In this document: positions 43,893 to 52,007 of the stretch, one piece after another
Layout: every line of letters starts with the position of its first letter
Position numbering within the stretch: the stretch's first letter is position 1
Assembly (NCBI GenBank): GCA_964612925.1
Contig: CAZTFU010000010.1
Location: 1 to 64,000, forward strand
Source of the DNA: Phil1 sp964612925
Lineage (GTDB): Bacteria; Bacillota; Clostridia; Christensenellales; CAG-138
Direction of reading: 5' to 3'
Length of the DNA stretch: 64,000 nucleotides
Translations under genes and position numbers: made by a program
Notes under the pieces: model-generated
What the model was told of the DNA's origin: nothing
The model's input: the letters and a program-made list of their open reading frames with translations, nothing else
Databases searched by the model: none

Positions 43893-44774
43893 ATGTACGA
43901 TATAAAAGCCTTGTATGAAGCCGAAAGCGTTGCCCACGCAATTGAGCTGATGCAGCAGCATCCCGAAGCAAAAATAATTGCGGGCGGCAGCGATGTGCTT
44001 ATTAAGCTGAGGGAAGGTAAGCTTGCAGGGTGCGAACTTGTAAGCATATACGGCATAGACGCACTGCGCGGCGTAAGCATGGATAATGACGGCACAATAC
44101 GCATACTTCCGTTGACAAGCTTTTCCCACATAACAAAGGACCCCATAATAAACGAACACATAAAGGTGCTTGGTGAGGCCGTTGACATGGTGGGCGGCCC
44201 GCAGATAAGGAACATCGGCACGATAGGCGGCAACATATCAAACGGCGTTACAAGTGCTGACAGTGCAAGCACGCTCCATGCATGGGATGCCATTGTTGAG
44301 CTTACGGGCCCCGACGGTGTGCGCACACTGCCCATTAAGGATTACTATGTAAACGCGGGGCGTGTTGCATTAAGAGAGGCGGAGCTTCTTACCGCGATAC
44401 TTGTCAAAAAGGAAAGCTACTTGGGCTACAAGGGACATTACATAAAATACGCCATGCGCAACGCCATGGACATAGCGACGCTGGGCTGTTCTGTAAACGT
44501 AAAGCTGAGCGAAGATAAGCGCACCATAGAGGATGCCCGTATAGCATACGGCGTGGCGGGCCCCGTGCCCATGCGCGCATACAGCGCGGAGGCCGCCGCA
44601 CGTGGCAAGAGTGTCTGCGCGGAAACCGCGGAAGCGTTTGCCAATGCCGTGCTTGACGATGTAAACCCGCGTGACAGCTGGCGCGCAAGCCGCGATTTCA
44701 GGTTGCACCTTGCCAAGGAGCTTGCAAAGCGCGCATTTGCAGAATCCATACGTTTAAGCGGAGGTGAAATATAA
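43893..44774 (+). CDS. xdhB: Xanthine dehydrogenase, FAD-binding subunit
   Basis: 293 aa. The N-terminal FAD-binding (PCMH/CO dehydrogenase flavoprotein) part has AKIIAGGSDVLIKLREGKL and VGGPQIRNIGTIGGNISNGV, followed by the C-terminal domain (about 180-290). It passes electrons from the 2Fe-2S centres to FAD and then to NAD. AGGAGG precedes the ATG. Its stop codon overlaps the next start by one base (TAATG), so the two subunits are translated in balance. Confidence 0.93.
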   Translation: MYDIKALYEAESVAHAIELMQQHPEAKIIAGGSDVLIKLREGKLAGCELVSIYGIDALRGVSMDNDGTIRILPLTSFSHITKDPIINEHIKVLGEAVDMVGGPQIRNIGTIGGNISNGVTSADSASTLHAWDAIVELTGPDGVRTLPIKDYYVNAGRVALREAELLTAILVKKESYLGYKGHYIKYAMRNAMDIATLGCSVNVKLSEDKRTIEDARIAYGVAGPVPMRAYSAEAAARGKSVCAETAEAFANAVLDDVNPRDSWRASRDFRLHLAKELAKRAFAESIRLSGGEI

Positions 44775-45271
44775 TGGCACAGACAAAGTTGGTCAAGTGT
44801 ACCATAAACGGCGAATATACGGAAACCGTGGTTGACGTGCGCGCATCGCTTACGGATATGCTACGCAACGATTACCGCCTTACCTCCGTAAAAAAGGGCT
44901 GTGAGGTGGGCGAATGCGGTGCCTGCAACGTTATAATAGACGGGGAATGCTTTAATTCCTGCATATACCTTGCGGTATGGGCGGAAGGGAAGAACATACG
45001 CACGCTTGAAAGTCTGCTCGGCCCCAACGGTGAGCTATCCGATATTCAGCAGGCATTTGTGGATGAGGCTGCGGTACAATGCGGTTTCTGCACACCCGGA
45101 TTTATAATGACCGCGGTGGAAATACTCGAATCGGGCAAGCGGTATTCCCGCGATGAATTAAGAAAGCTTTTAAGCGGTCACCTCTGCCGTTGTACGGGTT
45201 ATGAAAACATTATAAATGCCGTTGAAAAGACAATGAATAAGCGGCTGAGCGAAAAGGAGATGGCGCAGTAA
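44774..45271 (+). CDS. xdhC: Xanthine dehydrogenase, 2Fe-2S subunit
   Basis: 165 aa with two 2Fe-2S centres. The plant-type cluster is GCEVGECGACNVIIDGEC (Cys spacing C-x4-C-x2-C). The helical-bundle cluster is QCGFCTPGFIM and LCRCTGYENI. The length is normal. It links the molybdopterin and FAD subunits electronically. One-base overlaps on both sides (TAATG) show tight translational coupling with xdhB and the downstream membrane protein. Confidence 0.94.
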   Translation: MAQTKLVKCTINGEYTETVVDVRASLTDMLRNDYRLTSVKKGCEVGECGACNVIIDGECFNSCIYLAVWAEGKNIRTLESLLGPNGELSDIQQAFVDEAAVQCGFCTPGFIMTAVEILESGKRYSRDELRKLLSGHLCRCTGYENIINAVEKTMNKRLSEKEMAQ

Positions 45272-45879
45272 TGTACACCCAACGTGCAGAACGCAAGGGT
45301 AATTCCGCAAAGCTTGATTTTGTGTTGCTGTTTATATTCATAGTGGTGGTGTTCTTTGCGCGCAGGCTGTCAACGCTTGCCTCCGCACTGAGCGCACCGC
45401 TGAACATAATAGTTCAAATAGCCCTGCTTGGCGCAATAGTGGCGGCACTGCTTTGGGTTTACGAAAAGCGGATATGCTCCTTCCGCTATACGATAGTTCA
45501 CGGCATAAAGGAAGAGACTGCACCCGATTCGGACGCGGATAATAACCCCGAATCCAACCCCGAACCGCTGCCGTACAAGGTGGGCACGCTTATATTTGAA
45601 CGCATGGTAGCGGACAAGGGCAAAATGGTCGAATGCGTTACAAAAGATGAGGTCATAGAACTGTTAAAGCCCGGTGAAACGCATGCGGGCGAGGGGATAC
45701 CCTTCCTGCGCACGGGCTCACTTTCAACAAACAAGCCGAGCGAATCCTACACGCTGATATTCAGGCGCGGCGGCAAGTTGCACAGCATGTCCTTTGCGCC
45801 CGATGAACAATTCGTTGCCTATTTTGACCGTGTATTTGCGGCTCAAACTCAAAATGAAAGGGGGAAAAAGGCTAAATGA
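45271..45879 (+). CDS. Two-TM hypothetical protein in the xdh operon
   Basis: 202 aa of unknown family. After a basic start there are two strong membrane helices (about 14-29, FVLLFIFIVVVFFA, and about 42-67, LNIIVQIALLGAIVAALLWV). An acidic Pro/Asp linker follows (about 88-104), then a cytosolic-looking domain (about 105-195) with GTLIFERMVADKGKMVECV and SYTLIFRRGGKLHSMSF, probably beta-rich. Its start overlaps the xdhC stop by one base, and its stop overlaps the next small gene by 4 nt. It could be a membrane anchor or assembly factor for the enzyme, but nothing in its sequence proves that. Confidence 0.75.
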   Translation: MYTQRAERKGNSAKLDFVLLFIFIVVVFFARRLSTLASALSAPLNIIVQIALLGAIVAALLWVYEKRICSFRYTIVHGIKEETAPDSDADNNPESNPEPLPYKVGTLIFERMVADKGKMVECVTKDEVIELLKPGETHAGEGIPFLRTGSLSTNKPSESYTLIFRRGGKLHSMSFAPDEQFVAYFDRVFAAQTQNERGKKAK

Positions 45880-46034
45880 AAGCGGCAATAATTTCAACAA
45901 TAGCGGCATATTTTGTCGGCCTTGTTGCCGATGCCAACATAGATTCCGACGGTTTCTTTATGCTGCGCATATTTTTGCCGATGCTTACACTGGGCATATT
46001 CATACTGAAGAACAAAGACAAGAAAGAAAAGTGA
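45876..46034 (+). CDS. 52-aa small membrane protein at the end of the xdh operon
   Basis: An ATGA overlap with the preceding gene, GGGGGAAAAAG upstream, and an uninterrupted frame MKAAIISTIAAYFVGLVADA ... GIFILKNKDKKEK support a real gene. It has two short hydrophobic segments (about 4-18 and 27-43) around NIDSDGF and a Lys-rich tail. The family is unknown to me. Hairpins begin 12 nt after the stop, so it is the last gene of the operon. Confidence 0.65.
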   Translation: MKAAIISTIAAYFVGLVADANIDSDGFFMLRIFLPMLTLGIFILKNKDKKEK

Positions 46035-46045
46035 AGAGAAGATGA

Positions 46046-46103
46046 AGAGGGAGCAAAGCTCCCTCTAAGAGTGTCGAAAAAGTGGCAGATTGCCACTTTT
46101 TCG
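46046..46103 (+). terminator. Tandem hairpins ending the ade-xdh operon
   Basis: AGAGGGAGC-AAA-GCTCCCTCT (46046-46066) and CGAAAAAGTGGCA-GAT-TGCCACTTTTTCG (46075-46103) are both perfect. The second ends in a T-rich arm and could stop transcription on both strands; it is also the left end of the repeat element that follows. Confidence 0.7.
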
Positions 46104-46260
46104 AGTTTTCTCGAGTTTTGCCTCTCACATTCGTTCACGGGCGGCAAAACTCGCAAAGTACGAAAACCTATGGGTTTTCATCCGTTTTGACGCACATGTC
46201 GTCAAAGCCGGAATTGAATTAAGGGGCTGCCACCCCTTAACAACCCCGCTTTTTTCGACA
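46072..46260. repeat. 189-bp palindromic intergenic element
   Basis: The ends TGTCGAAAAAGTGG and CCGCTTTTTTCGACA are inverted repeats. The interior holds GTTTTGCC/GGCAAAAC (46115-46150), GAAAACC/GGTTTTC and AAGGGG/CCCCTT hairpins. It has no ORF. It looks like a folded repeat or MITE-like element of a second family, unrelated to the 280-bp one. Only one copy is in the window. Confidence 0.55.
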
Positions 46261-46277
46261 AGCTCTCTCATTTTTAT

Positions 46278-47789
46278 TTAGCTGAGAAATATCAGCCTGT
46301 CGCCCTCGCTTAGCACCTCGGCGCCGTTGGCGGCCGCGCATATTTTGTCTACGCTCAAAAAGTACCGCTTTGCGATGTCAAAGGGCGTTTCCCCTTCGGC
46401 GGCATAATAGAGTACCACCGAATGAGAATGCGCGGCATTTTGCGCCTGTCCCATTTCGCATACGCGAGTTGTGTTCAAAATGCTGTACGGCACGGCGGAA
46501 ATTTCAAGCGCACATTCGAGCATCAGTGCGCCGCCCGTCAGCATAAGCGAAGCAGACAGGCACTTGGCCGCAGCAAACACGCCGTCCGTATCGTCAAAGG
46601 CGTACTGTGTTTCGCAGAAGAACGGTATTTCCGCCGAGAGCGAATATGCATCCGCAGTGCCCGACCTGAGTGCGGCATTTACGCATATCACGCCATCCAC
46701 ACGCAACACACCGTCATTTACAAAGGAATCCGTAATATACGGCATTGCCGCACAGCATATCACTCCGTTTGGCGCGGTGTAAGCGTCACCTATCGGCACG
46801 GCCTCACTTACGCTGTGGCGAAGCACTTTGCGCTTGCCCCGCCGCATTATGTTTACGTTCTCCGTTACGGCACATTGCCTTGCGGATGGGTAAAATGCAT
46901 CCTCATACAGCTCATTTTCGCTTTTTGTGCATGAATATACGCTCACCTCAAGCGTTGCCCTTATCGTGGCCATGCCTGAGGATACGTCCTCGGCGCACAC
47001 ATATATATCCTTGGGTTTTACGGTTGCAACGGCCTCTCCCGTGCAACGCTTTTTTAGCTCCGTCTCCGTCGAAAAAGGAAGTTGCACCATGTGAGATACT
47101 ATGCCGTTGCGTGTACAAAGCAGCATGTCAAGCATAAGCTGTCCCTCGGTAAGTGCCGTATCCGCGCCCGTGATAACATTCCTTACATAGCATTCACCGC
47201 TTGCAAACAGCGGCTCCGCATTGGCCATAAGCGCGGTCTCGGCCTCTATATTCGTTTCTGTGCGGCCTATAAGCTCCTCCTGCCACGAAAGTATGCGCCT
47301 TGTTTTAACTTCAGCACCATCCGTGAGGGAAATGGTCTTTGTGCTCTCGGGCGCGAAAAGTGCGCAGTCAAGCCCTACCGCCGCATTGAGCATAAGCTCA
47401 TCACCCACCGTGAATGAACACTCCGTAACGGCGGCATAAACCTCGGCACGCATGTCGGCTTGCGCCGCATTGCACTCGAGCGAATACTTAAATGCCGCGC
47501 TTGACGTAAATGCGCCGCCCTTTTCGCGATAGGCTTCCTCCTCCGCGTCCTCTTTTTTGATACTGCGGAATATAACGTTCACCCTTATGCGCCCGCTTAC
47601 GTCTATAAAGCCGCCGCGCACGGCCGCCTCCGCATTGTCTATGCTTGCTTTTATGCACAAGGGCTCAATGTCGCAAAGCCGTACCCCTGCGGGCAGCGGC
47701 AGTGTGCCCTCTATTGCCGTCTGTGCGCTTTCCCTTGTAATAAAAAATTCGTTTTCAATATACTCGTTGGCCGCTTCCTTTATTTCCAT
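46278..47789 (-). CDS. SPOCS/LysM spore morphogenesis protein (SipL-like)
   Basis: 503 aa. Repeated beta-rich modules match DUF3794/SPOCS domains, e.g. EGTLPLPAGVRLCDIEP and the strand pairs ending ALEVSVYSCTKSENELYEDAFYP (cited in part). The C-terminal 45 residues are a LysM domain, YYAAEGETPFDIAKRYFLS to EGDRLIFLS. This layout and size match SipL of Clostridia, which recruits SpoIVA for spore coat assembly. The start at 47789 is chosen over a much longer reading, which would run into the divergent gene; AAAGGAG lies 13 nt upstream, slightly far. It implies that the organism forms, or once formed, endospores. Confidence 0.82.
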   Translation of the reverse strand: MEIKEAANEYIENEFFITRESAQTAIEGTLPLPAGVRLCDIEPLCIKASIDNAEAAVRGGFIDVSGRIRVNVIFRSIKKEDAEEEAYREKGGAFTSSAAFKYSLECNAAQADMRAEVYAAVTECSFTVGDELMLNAAVGLDCALFAPESTKTISLTDGAEVKTRRILSWQEELIGRTETNIEAETALMANAEPLFASGECYVRNVITGADTALTEGQLMLDMLLCTRNGIVSHMVQLPFSTETELKKRCTGEAVATVKPKDIYVCAEDVSSGMATIRATLEVSVYSCTKSENELYEDAFYPSARQCAVTENVNIMRRGKRKVLRHSVSEAVPIGDAYTAPNGVICCAAMPYITDSFVNDGVLRVDGVICVNAALRSGTADAYSLSAEIPFFCETQYAFDDTDGVFAAAKCLSASLMLTGGALMLECALEISAVPYSILNTTRVCEMGQAQNAAHSHSVVLYYAAEGETPFDIAKRYFLSVDKICAAANGAEVLSEGDRLIFLS

Positions 47790-47901
47790 GGCTCGTGATC
47801 CGCTCCTTTCGGCACAATATAATACTGTTAAAATATATTGAGAAGTGTGGGAATATATGCCCCGTTTGCAACATGCAAAGCAAAATACGGCAATAATATA
47901 T

Positions 47902-47930
47902 GTGACAATCGCGCTCGGTAGTGGTATATT
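47902..47930 (+). promoter_or_regulatory. Probable promoter of the PuuD-like amidotransferase gene
   Basis: GTGACA, a 17-bp spacer and TATATT lie in the 171-bp gap between the divergent SipL-like and amidotransferase genes, about 30 nt before the latter's start. Confidence 0.5.
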
Positions 47931-47960
47931 TATATAAGAACAACAAAGGAGAATAAGCAA

Positions 47961-48671
47961 ATGATAGCCAATCGTCCCGTTATTTGCCTTACGAGCGATA
48001 CAAACCATAAGTCATATCCCGAAAAGAGAGAGATACAGTCCCCTCTGCCCTACAGTGAAGCTATATTCAATGCAGGCGGCATGCCCCTCATCGCGCCCGA
48101 ACTTTGTGCGGAGGAAATGAGTGAGCTTTGCGACGGTCTTTTGCTCACCGGCGGCAGTGATGTCGATACGGAGCTTTATGGTGAAGAAAAGCTTAATGAC
48201 ACCGTAAGTCCCGACCCGTTGCGCACCGAGTTTGAACTGCCGCTTATAAAGGCGTTTTTGGACAAGGGTAAGCCCATAATGGGCATTTGCCGCGGCGCAC
48301 AGATACTGAACGCAGTGCTTGGCGGCACGCTGTATCAGGACCTTACGGAGCAGTGCGGCTATATCCATTCGCACAGCGAACTGCGTCACTATGTATATGC
48401 CGAAAAAGGCAGTGTTTTATATGATATATTCGGGGAAAAGTTCAAAACAAACAGTTTCCATCATCAGGCGATAAAGCAGCTTGCACCGAATCTCAAGGTC
48501 ACCGCCCGCTCGATAGAGGGCATAATCGAAGCGTATGAGCACACCTCGCTTCCCATAATCGCCACACAGTTCCACCCCGAACTGCTCTCCGGCAGGTACA
48601 ATAACGGCCTTACGCCCGACTTTGCCCCGCTTTTCAAGCATTTCGTGGACACGGTAAAGGAAAGGTCATAA
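47961..48671 (+). CDS. Class I glutamine amidotransferase-like hydrolase (gamma-glutamyl-GABA hydrolase/PuuD family)
   Basis: 236 aa, peptidase C26 family. The nucleophile elbow is IMGICRGAQILNAVLGG (Cys), and the His/Glu pair is in TQFHPELL. The N-terminal RPVICLTSD and GLLLTGGSDVD are typical of PuuD-like proteins, which hydrolyse gamma-glutamyl amides such as gamma-glutamyl-GABA or gamma-glutamyl-polyamine. AAGGAG precedes the ATG. It is a single gene between a divergent promoter and a strong terminator. No polyamine genes are adjacent, so the substrate is open. Confidence 0.88.
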   Translation: MIANRPVICLTSDTNHKSYPEKREIQSPLPYSEAIFNAGGMPLIAPELCAEEMSELCDGLLLTGGSDVDTELYGEEKLNDTVSPDPLRTEFELPLIKAFLDKGKPIMGICRGAQILNAVLGGTLYQDLTEQCGYIHSHSELRHYVYAEKGSVLYDIFGEKFKTNSFHHQAIKQLAPNLKVTARSIEGIIEAYEHTSLPIIATQFHPELLSGRYNNGLTPDFAPLFKHFVDTVKERS

Positions 48672-48689
48672 AGAGTTTCGCAATCAAAA

Positions 48690-48714
48690 ACGGCCGCATT
48701 TTTCATGCGGCCGT
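48690..48714. terminator. Bidirectional terminator between the amidotransferase gene and upp
   Basis: ACGGCCGCAT-N5-ATGCGGCCGT, a perfect 10-bp stem. It has five A on the left (T-run for the minus-strand operon ending at upp) and TAATTT on the right. Confidence 0.82.
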
Positions 48715-48734
48715 TAATTTGCGTTTTATGGATA

Positions 48735-49364
48735 TTATTTTGTGCCGAACAGTCTGTCACCCGCATCGCCAAGGCCCGGAACTATGTAGCCGTGGTCGTT
48801 AAGGCAATCGTCAACGTGCGCAACGTAGATGTCAACATCGCTGTGCGCTTCCTGCACTACCTTTATGCCCTCGGGCGCGGCAATGAGGTTGACAAGCTTA
48901 ATGTTCTTGCAGCCCGCGCGCTTGATTATGTTTATGGCCTCTACTGCGCTGCCGCCGGTGGCAAGCATGGGATCGACTATTATTATGTCGCGCTCCTGAA
49001 TGTCGGGCGGAAGCTTGCAGTAATAGTCAACGGGGTTGAGCGTCTCCGGGTCACGATAAAGTCCGATGTGGCCGACCTTTGCCGCGGGGATAAGGCTGAG
49101 CATACCGTCAACCATGCCAAGACCCGCGCGAAGTATGGGCACTATGCCGAGCTTCTTGCCGGCAAGCACCTCGGTGGTGGCCATGGCAACGGGGGTTTCG
49201 GTCTGAACCTTGGTAAGGGGCAGGTCGCGGGTAGCCTCATAGGTGAGCAGCATTGCAAGCTCCTCAACAAGGGCACGGAATTCCTTGGAACCCGTGTTCT
49301 TGTCCCTAAGGAAGGTCAGCTTGTGCTGAACAAGGGGATGGTCGATTACGTGTACTGTACTCAT
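48735..49364 (-). CDS. upp: Uracil phosphoribosyltransferase
   Basis: 209 aa, full length. Converts uracil and PRPP to UMP. The PRPP loop is IIIVDPMLATGGSAVEAI, and the C-terminal uracil site is VPGLGDAGDRLFGT; the conserved PILRAGLGMVDG is also present. It is the last gene of the nine-gene operon, 34 nt after rpiB, and its terminator lies 20 nt downstream. Confidence 0.97.
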   Translation of the reverse strand: MSTVHVIDHPLVQHKLTFLRDKNTGSKEFRALVEELAMLLTYEATRDLPLTKVQTETPVAMATTEVLAGKKLGIVPILRAGLGMVDGMLSLIPAAKVGHIGLYRDPETLNPVDYYCKLPPDIQERDIIIVDPMLATGGSAVEAINIIKRAGCKNIKLVNLIAAPEGIKVVQEAHSDVDIYVAHVDDCLNDHGYIVPGLGDAGDRLFGTK

Positions 49365-49398
49365 TTGTAACTCCTTTCAAAATCGTGTTTATAATATT

Positions 49399-49848
49399 TT
49401 ATTTGTTTTCGTATTCGCTTATTTTGGCAATGCGGTTTATGTGCCTTTGTCCTGAGGAAAACTCCGTTTCAAGCCATGTTTTGACTATTCCTTTGGCAAG
49501 CTCCGTGCCGACTATCCTGCCGCCGAGTGCAAGCATGTTGGAATCGTTATGTTCGCGGGTAAGGCGTGCCATGGTTTCATCCGTGCAGAGCGCACAGCGC
49601 ACGCCGCGTACCTTGTTGGCACAAATGCTTACGCCTATGCCCGTGCCGCAGACGATTATTCCCCGGGAAATTTCACCCGAACCGACCTTTTCGGCTAAAG
49701 AAAAAGCTACGTCCGGATAGTCGACACTGTTTTCATCATAACAGCCGAAGTCTATCGGTTCGTAGCCGAGGGAATCAAGAAACGGAATCAACTCTCGTTT
49801 AAGAGCAAATCCGCCGTGGTCACAACCTATGGCGATCCTGCGATCCAT
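49399..49848 (-). CDS. rpiB: Ribose-5-phosphate isomerase B
   Basis: 149 aa. It interconverts ribose 5-phosphate and ribulose 5-phosphate. The signature IAIGCDHGGFALK, the catalytic Cys region GIIVCGTGIGVSICANKV and the conserved HNDSNMLALGGR are present. rpiB next to upp is common in Gram-positive bacteria and links PRPP supply with uracil salvage. It starts 35 nt after the sua5 stop. Confidence 0.96.
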   Translation of the reverse strand: MDRRIAIGCDHGGFALKRELIPFLDSLGYEPIDFGCYDENSVDYPDVAFSLAEKVGSGEISRGIIVCGTGIGVSICANKVRGVRCALCTDETMARLTREHNDSNMLALGGRIVGTELAKGIVKTWLETEFSSGQRHINRIAKISEYENK

Positions 49849-49883
49849 TCAATGCACCTTCCTTGACGGCGGATAATACCGCA

Positions 49884-50918
49884 CTAAATTATATTGAACC
49901 CCGCCGCCCTTAAAAGACGGTTCATGTACGCAAGCCCCATATCGTCATTGGGGAGGGACTCCGCAAATATAACGTCAACTTTGCTTCCCTGCTCCCTAAG
50001 TTCATAGAAAAGCGATGCGCACAGCGACGCCGGTTCGTTCCTGTCGCCTATTATAACATAATTGCGTCCCTTGTAAAAGGGCTGTGTTTGTTTTGTTGCA
50101 AAAATAATGCACTCATCGCCCACGGCCTCGCGTTCGTCATAGCGGCGGCATATCTTGGCGGCTATTTCGCGGCCGCTGCCTTCGGCCACGATAACCTCCG
50201 CATCGGGTGCATAATGGCGGTATTTCATGCCCGGGCTTGCCGCCTTTTCACCCTCTCCAAGCGGAGAAAGCACGGCGTGTGCAACCTCCACGGGGCCTAT
50301 TACGGCCTCAAGCATTTCCCGCGTGACCGCGCCCGGGCGCAAAACGGTAGGCTTGCCCACAAGACTTATAACCGTAGACTCAAGGCCGTATTTGCATGGG
50401 CCGCCGTCTATTATAAGGTCAACACGGCCATCCATATCCTGCCTGACGTGTTCCGCCGTGGTAGGGCTGGGCTTACCCGAAAGGTTCGCACTCGGTGCGG
50501 CAATGGGCACGCCCGCCGCACTTATGAGTGCGCGCGCGGTTTTGTTGAGCGGCATGCGCACGGCAACGGTATCAAGCCCCGCCGTGACCTCATCGGGCAC
50601 GACAGAACTTCTGTTAAATATCATCGTAAGCGGACCCGGCCAGAACGTATCCGCAAGCAGGCGCGCACTCTCGGGCACATGCTTCCAAAGGGGCTTCAGC
50701 TCGCTTTTCTTTGCAATGTGGAGTATAAGCGGATTGTCCGCGGGTCTGCCCTTGGCGGCAAATATTCTTTTTACCGCCTCCCCGTCAAGGCCGTTTGCAC
50801 CAAGGCCGTACACCGTTTCCGTGGGGAACACGACAAGGCCGCCTTCTTTTATTATGCGGCCGCCGAGCGCGGTTCCGTTTGAATATTGGTTAATTGCGTT
50901 TGCATATTGCGTTTGCAT
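49884..50918 (-). CDS. sua5: L-threonylcarbamoyladenylate synthase (Sua5/TsaC)
   Basis: About 344 aa with both the TsaC catalytic domain (about 10-200) and the C-terminal Sua5 domain, so the long form. Visible motifs are GGLVVFPTETVYGLGANG, AAKGRPADNPLILHI, PSANLSGKPSPTTAEHV and the linker SPGMKYRHYAPDAEV. It makes threonylcarbamoyl-AMP from threonine, bicarbonate and ATP for the t6A modification of ANN-decoding tRNAs, relevant in a genome so rich in ATA codons. The ATG at 50918 has GGAGGGG 3 nt upstream; an in-frame TTG four codons before is unlikely. Neighbour of prfA and prmC, as in many Firmicutes. Confidence 0.95.
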   Translation of the reverse strand: MQTQYANAINQYSNGTALGGRIIKEGGLVVFPTETVYGLGANGLDGEAVKRIFAAKGRPADNPLILHIAKKSELKPLWKHVPESARLLADTFWPGPLTMIFNRSSVVPDEVTAGLDTVAVRMPLNKTARALISAAGVPIAAPSANLSGKPSPTTAEHVRQDMDGRVDLIIDGGPCKYGLESTVISLVGKPTVLRPGAVTREMLEAVIGPVEVAHAVLSPLGEGEKAASPGMKYRHYAPDAEVIVAEGSGREIAAKICRRYDEREAVGDECIIFATKQTQPFYKGRNYVIIGDRNEPASLCASLFYELREQGSKVDVIFAESLPNDDMGLAYMNRLLRAAGFNII

Positions 50919-50936
50919 GTTCCCCTCCAAAGCGGC

Positions 50937-52007
50937 TTATTCTTCCGCGGAAGAAAGCTGCCGTGTGCGCTCCGCCAAAATAAGCGCATCTATTATTTCG
51001 TCCATGTCGCCGTCCAAAAATGCATCAAGCTTATACAGCGTAAGCCCTATGCGGTGGTCGGTAATTCTGCTCTGCGGGAAATTATATGTGCGTATGCGTT
51101 CACTGCGGTCACCCGAGCCGACCTGACTTTTGCGCTCGTCCGCCTCCGCCTCCGCCGCGCGGCTTTGGTAAAGTTCAAGCAGTCTGCTTTTAAGCACGCG
51201 CATAGCCTTATCCCTGTTTTTGTGCTGACTGCGCTCGTCTTGGCACTGCACCACAAGTCCCGTGGGCAGGTGCGTAATCCTTATTGCGCTTTCGGTCTTG
51301 TTTACGTGCTGTCCGCCCGCGCCGCCCGAACGATAGGTATCTATCTGCAAATCGTTCGGGTTTATTTCAACCTCAACGTCCTCCGCCTCGGGCAGCACCG
51401 CAACGGTAGCCGCGCTTGTATGTATGCGTCCCTGCGATTCGGTTTCGGGCACACGCTGTACGCGGTGCACTCCGCTTTCGTACTTCATGCGGGAATACGC
51501 ACCCTTGCCCTGAAGCGAAAGCACAACCTCCTTTACGCCGCCCTTTTCGGTGTAATTCTCGTTCATCATTTCGGCCCTGTAGCCGTGGCGTTCGGCATAG
51601 CGGGAATACATTCTGAGTAAGTCCGCCCCGAACAGCGCGGCCTCCTCACCGCCCGTGCCGGCACGAATCTCTATAATAACGTCCTTATCATCGTTGGGGT
51701 CCTTGGGAAGAAGCATCACTTTCAGCCGTTCGGTCAAATCCTGCTCCTTTGCGCTGAGCTCGTTCAATTCCTCGTGTATCATTTCGCGCATGGCGGCATC
51801 GTCCGTTTCCTCAAGCATGGCCTTGCACGATTCGCTTTCCTCATTCGCCGCCATATACTCGTCATATGCCGCAACTATGTCCGTAAGGCTTGATTGTTCC
51901 TTGCTCAGTTCGCGGTAACGGTTCTGGTCGGAAATGACGCCCACATCGCTCAAAAGCTCGGTGAGCCGATTGTACCTTTCCTTTATTCCTTTAAGCTTCT
52001 CCAGCAT
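50937..52007 (-). CDS. prfA: Peptide chain release factor 1
   Basis: About 356 aa. The peptidyl-hydrolysis motif GGQ is in RSGGAGGQHVNKTESAI, methylated by PrmC at the glutamine. The RF1 class is supported by PETESQGRIHTSAATVAVLP and by RTYNFPQSRITDHRIG. It ends translation at UAA and UAG codons. The ATG at 52007 with GGAG just upstream is preferred over a TTG six codons earlier. Its start overlaps the capA gene by 17 nt, and prmC, its modifying enzyme, is encoded two genes upstream. Confidence 0.96.
   Translation of the reverse strand: MLEKLKGIKERYNRLTELLSDVGVISDQNRYRELSKEQSSLTDIVAAYDEYMAANEESESCKAMLEETDDAAMREMIHEELNELSAKEQDLTERLKVMLLPKDPNDDKDVIIEIRAGTGGEEAALFGADLLRMYSRYAERHGYRAEMMNENYTEKGGVKEVVLSLQGKGAYSRMKYESGVHRVQRVPETESQGRIHTSAATVAVLPEAEDVEVEINPNDLQIDTYRSGGAGGQHVNKTESAIRITHLPTGLVVQCQDERSQHKNRDKAMRVLKSRLLELYQSRAAEAEADERKSQVGSGDRSERIRTYNFPQSRITDHRIGLTLYKLDAFLDGDMDEIIDALILAERTRQLSSAEE

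Noticed and set aside
42980..44335. 451-codon open frame on the minus strand
   Set aside because: Covers parts of xdhA and xdhB in antisense and shows no domain.
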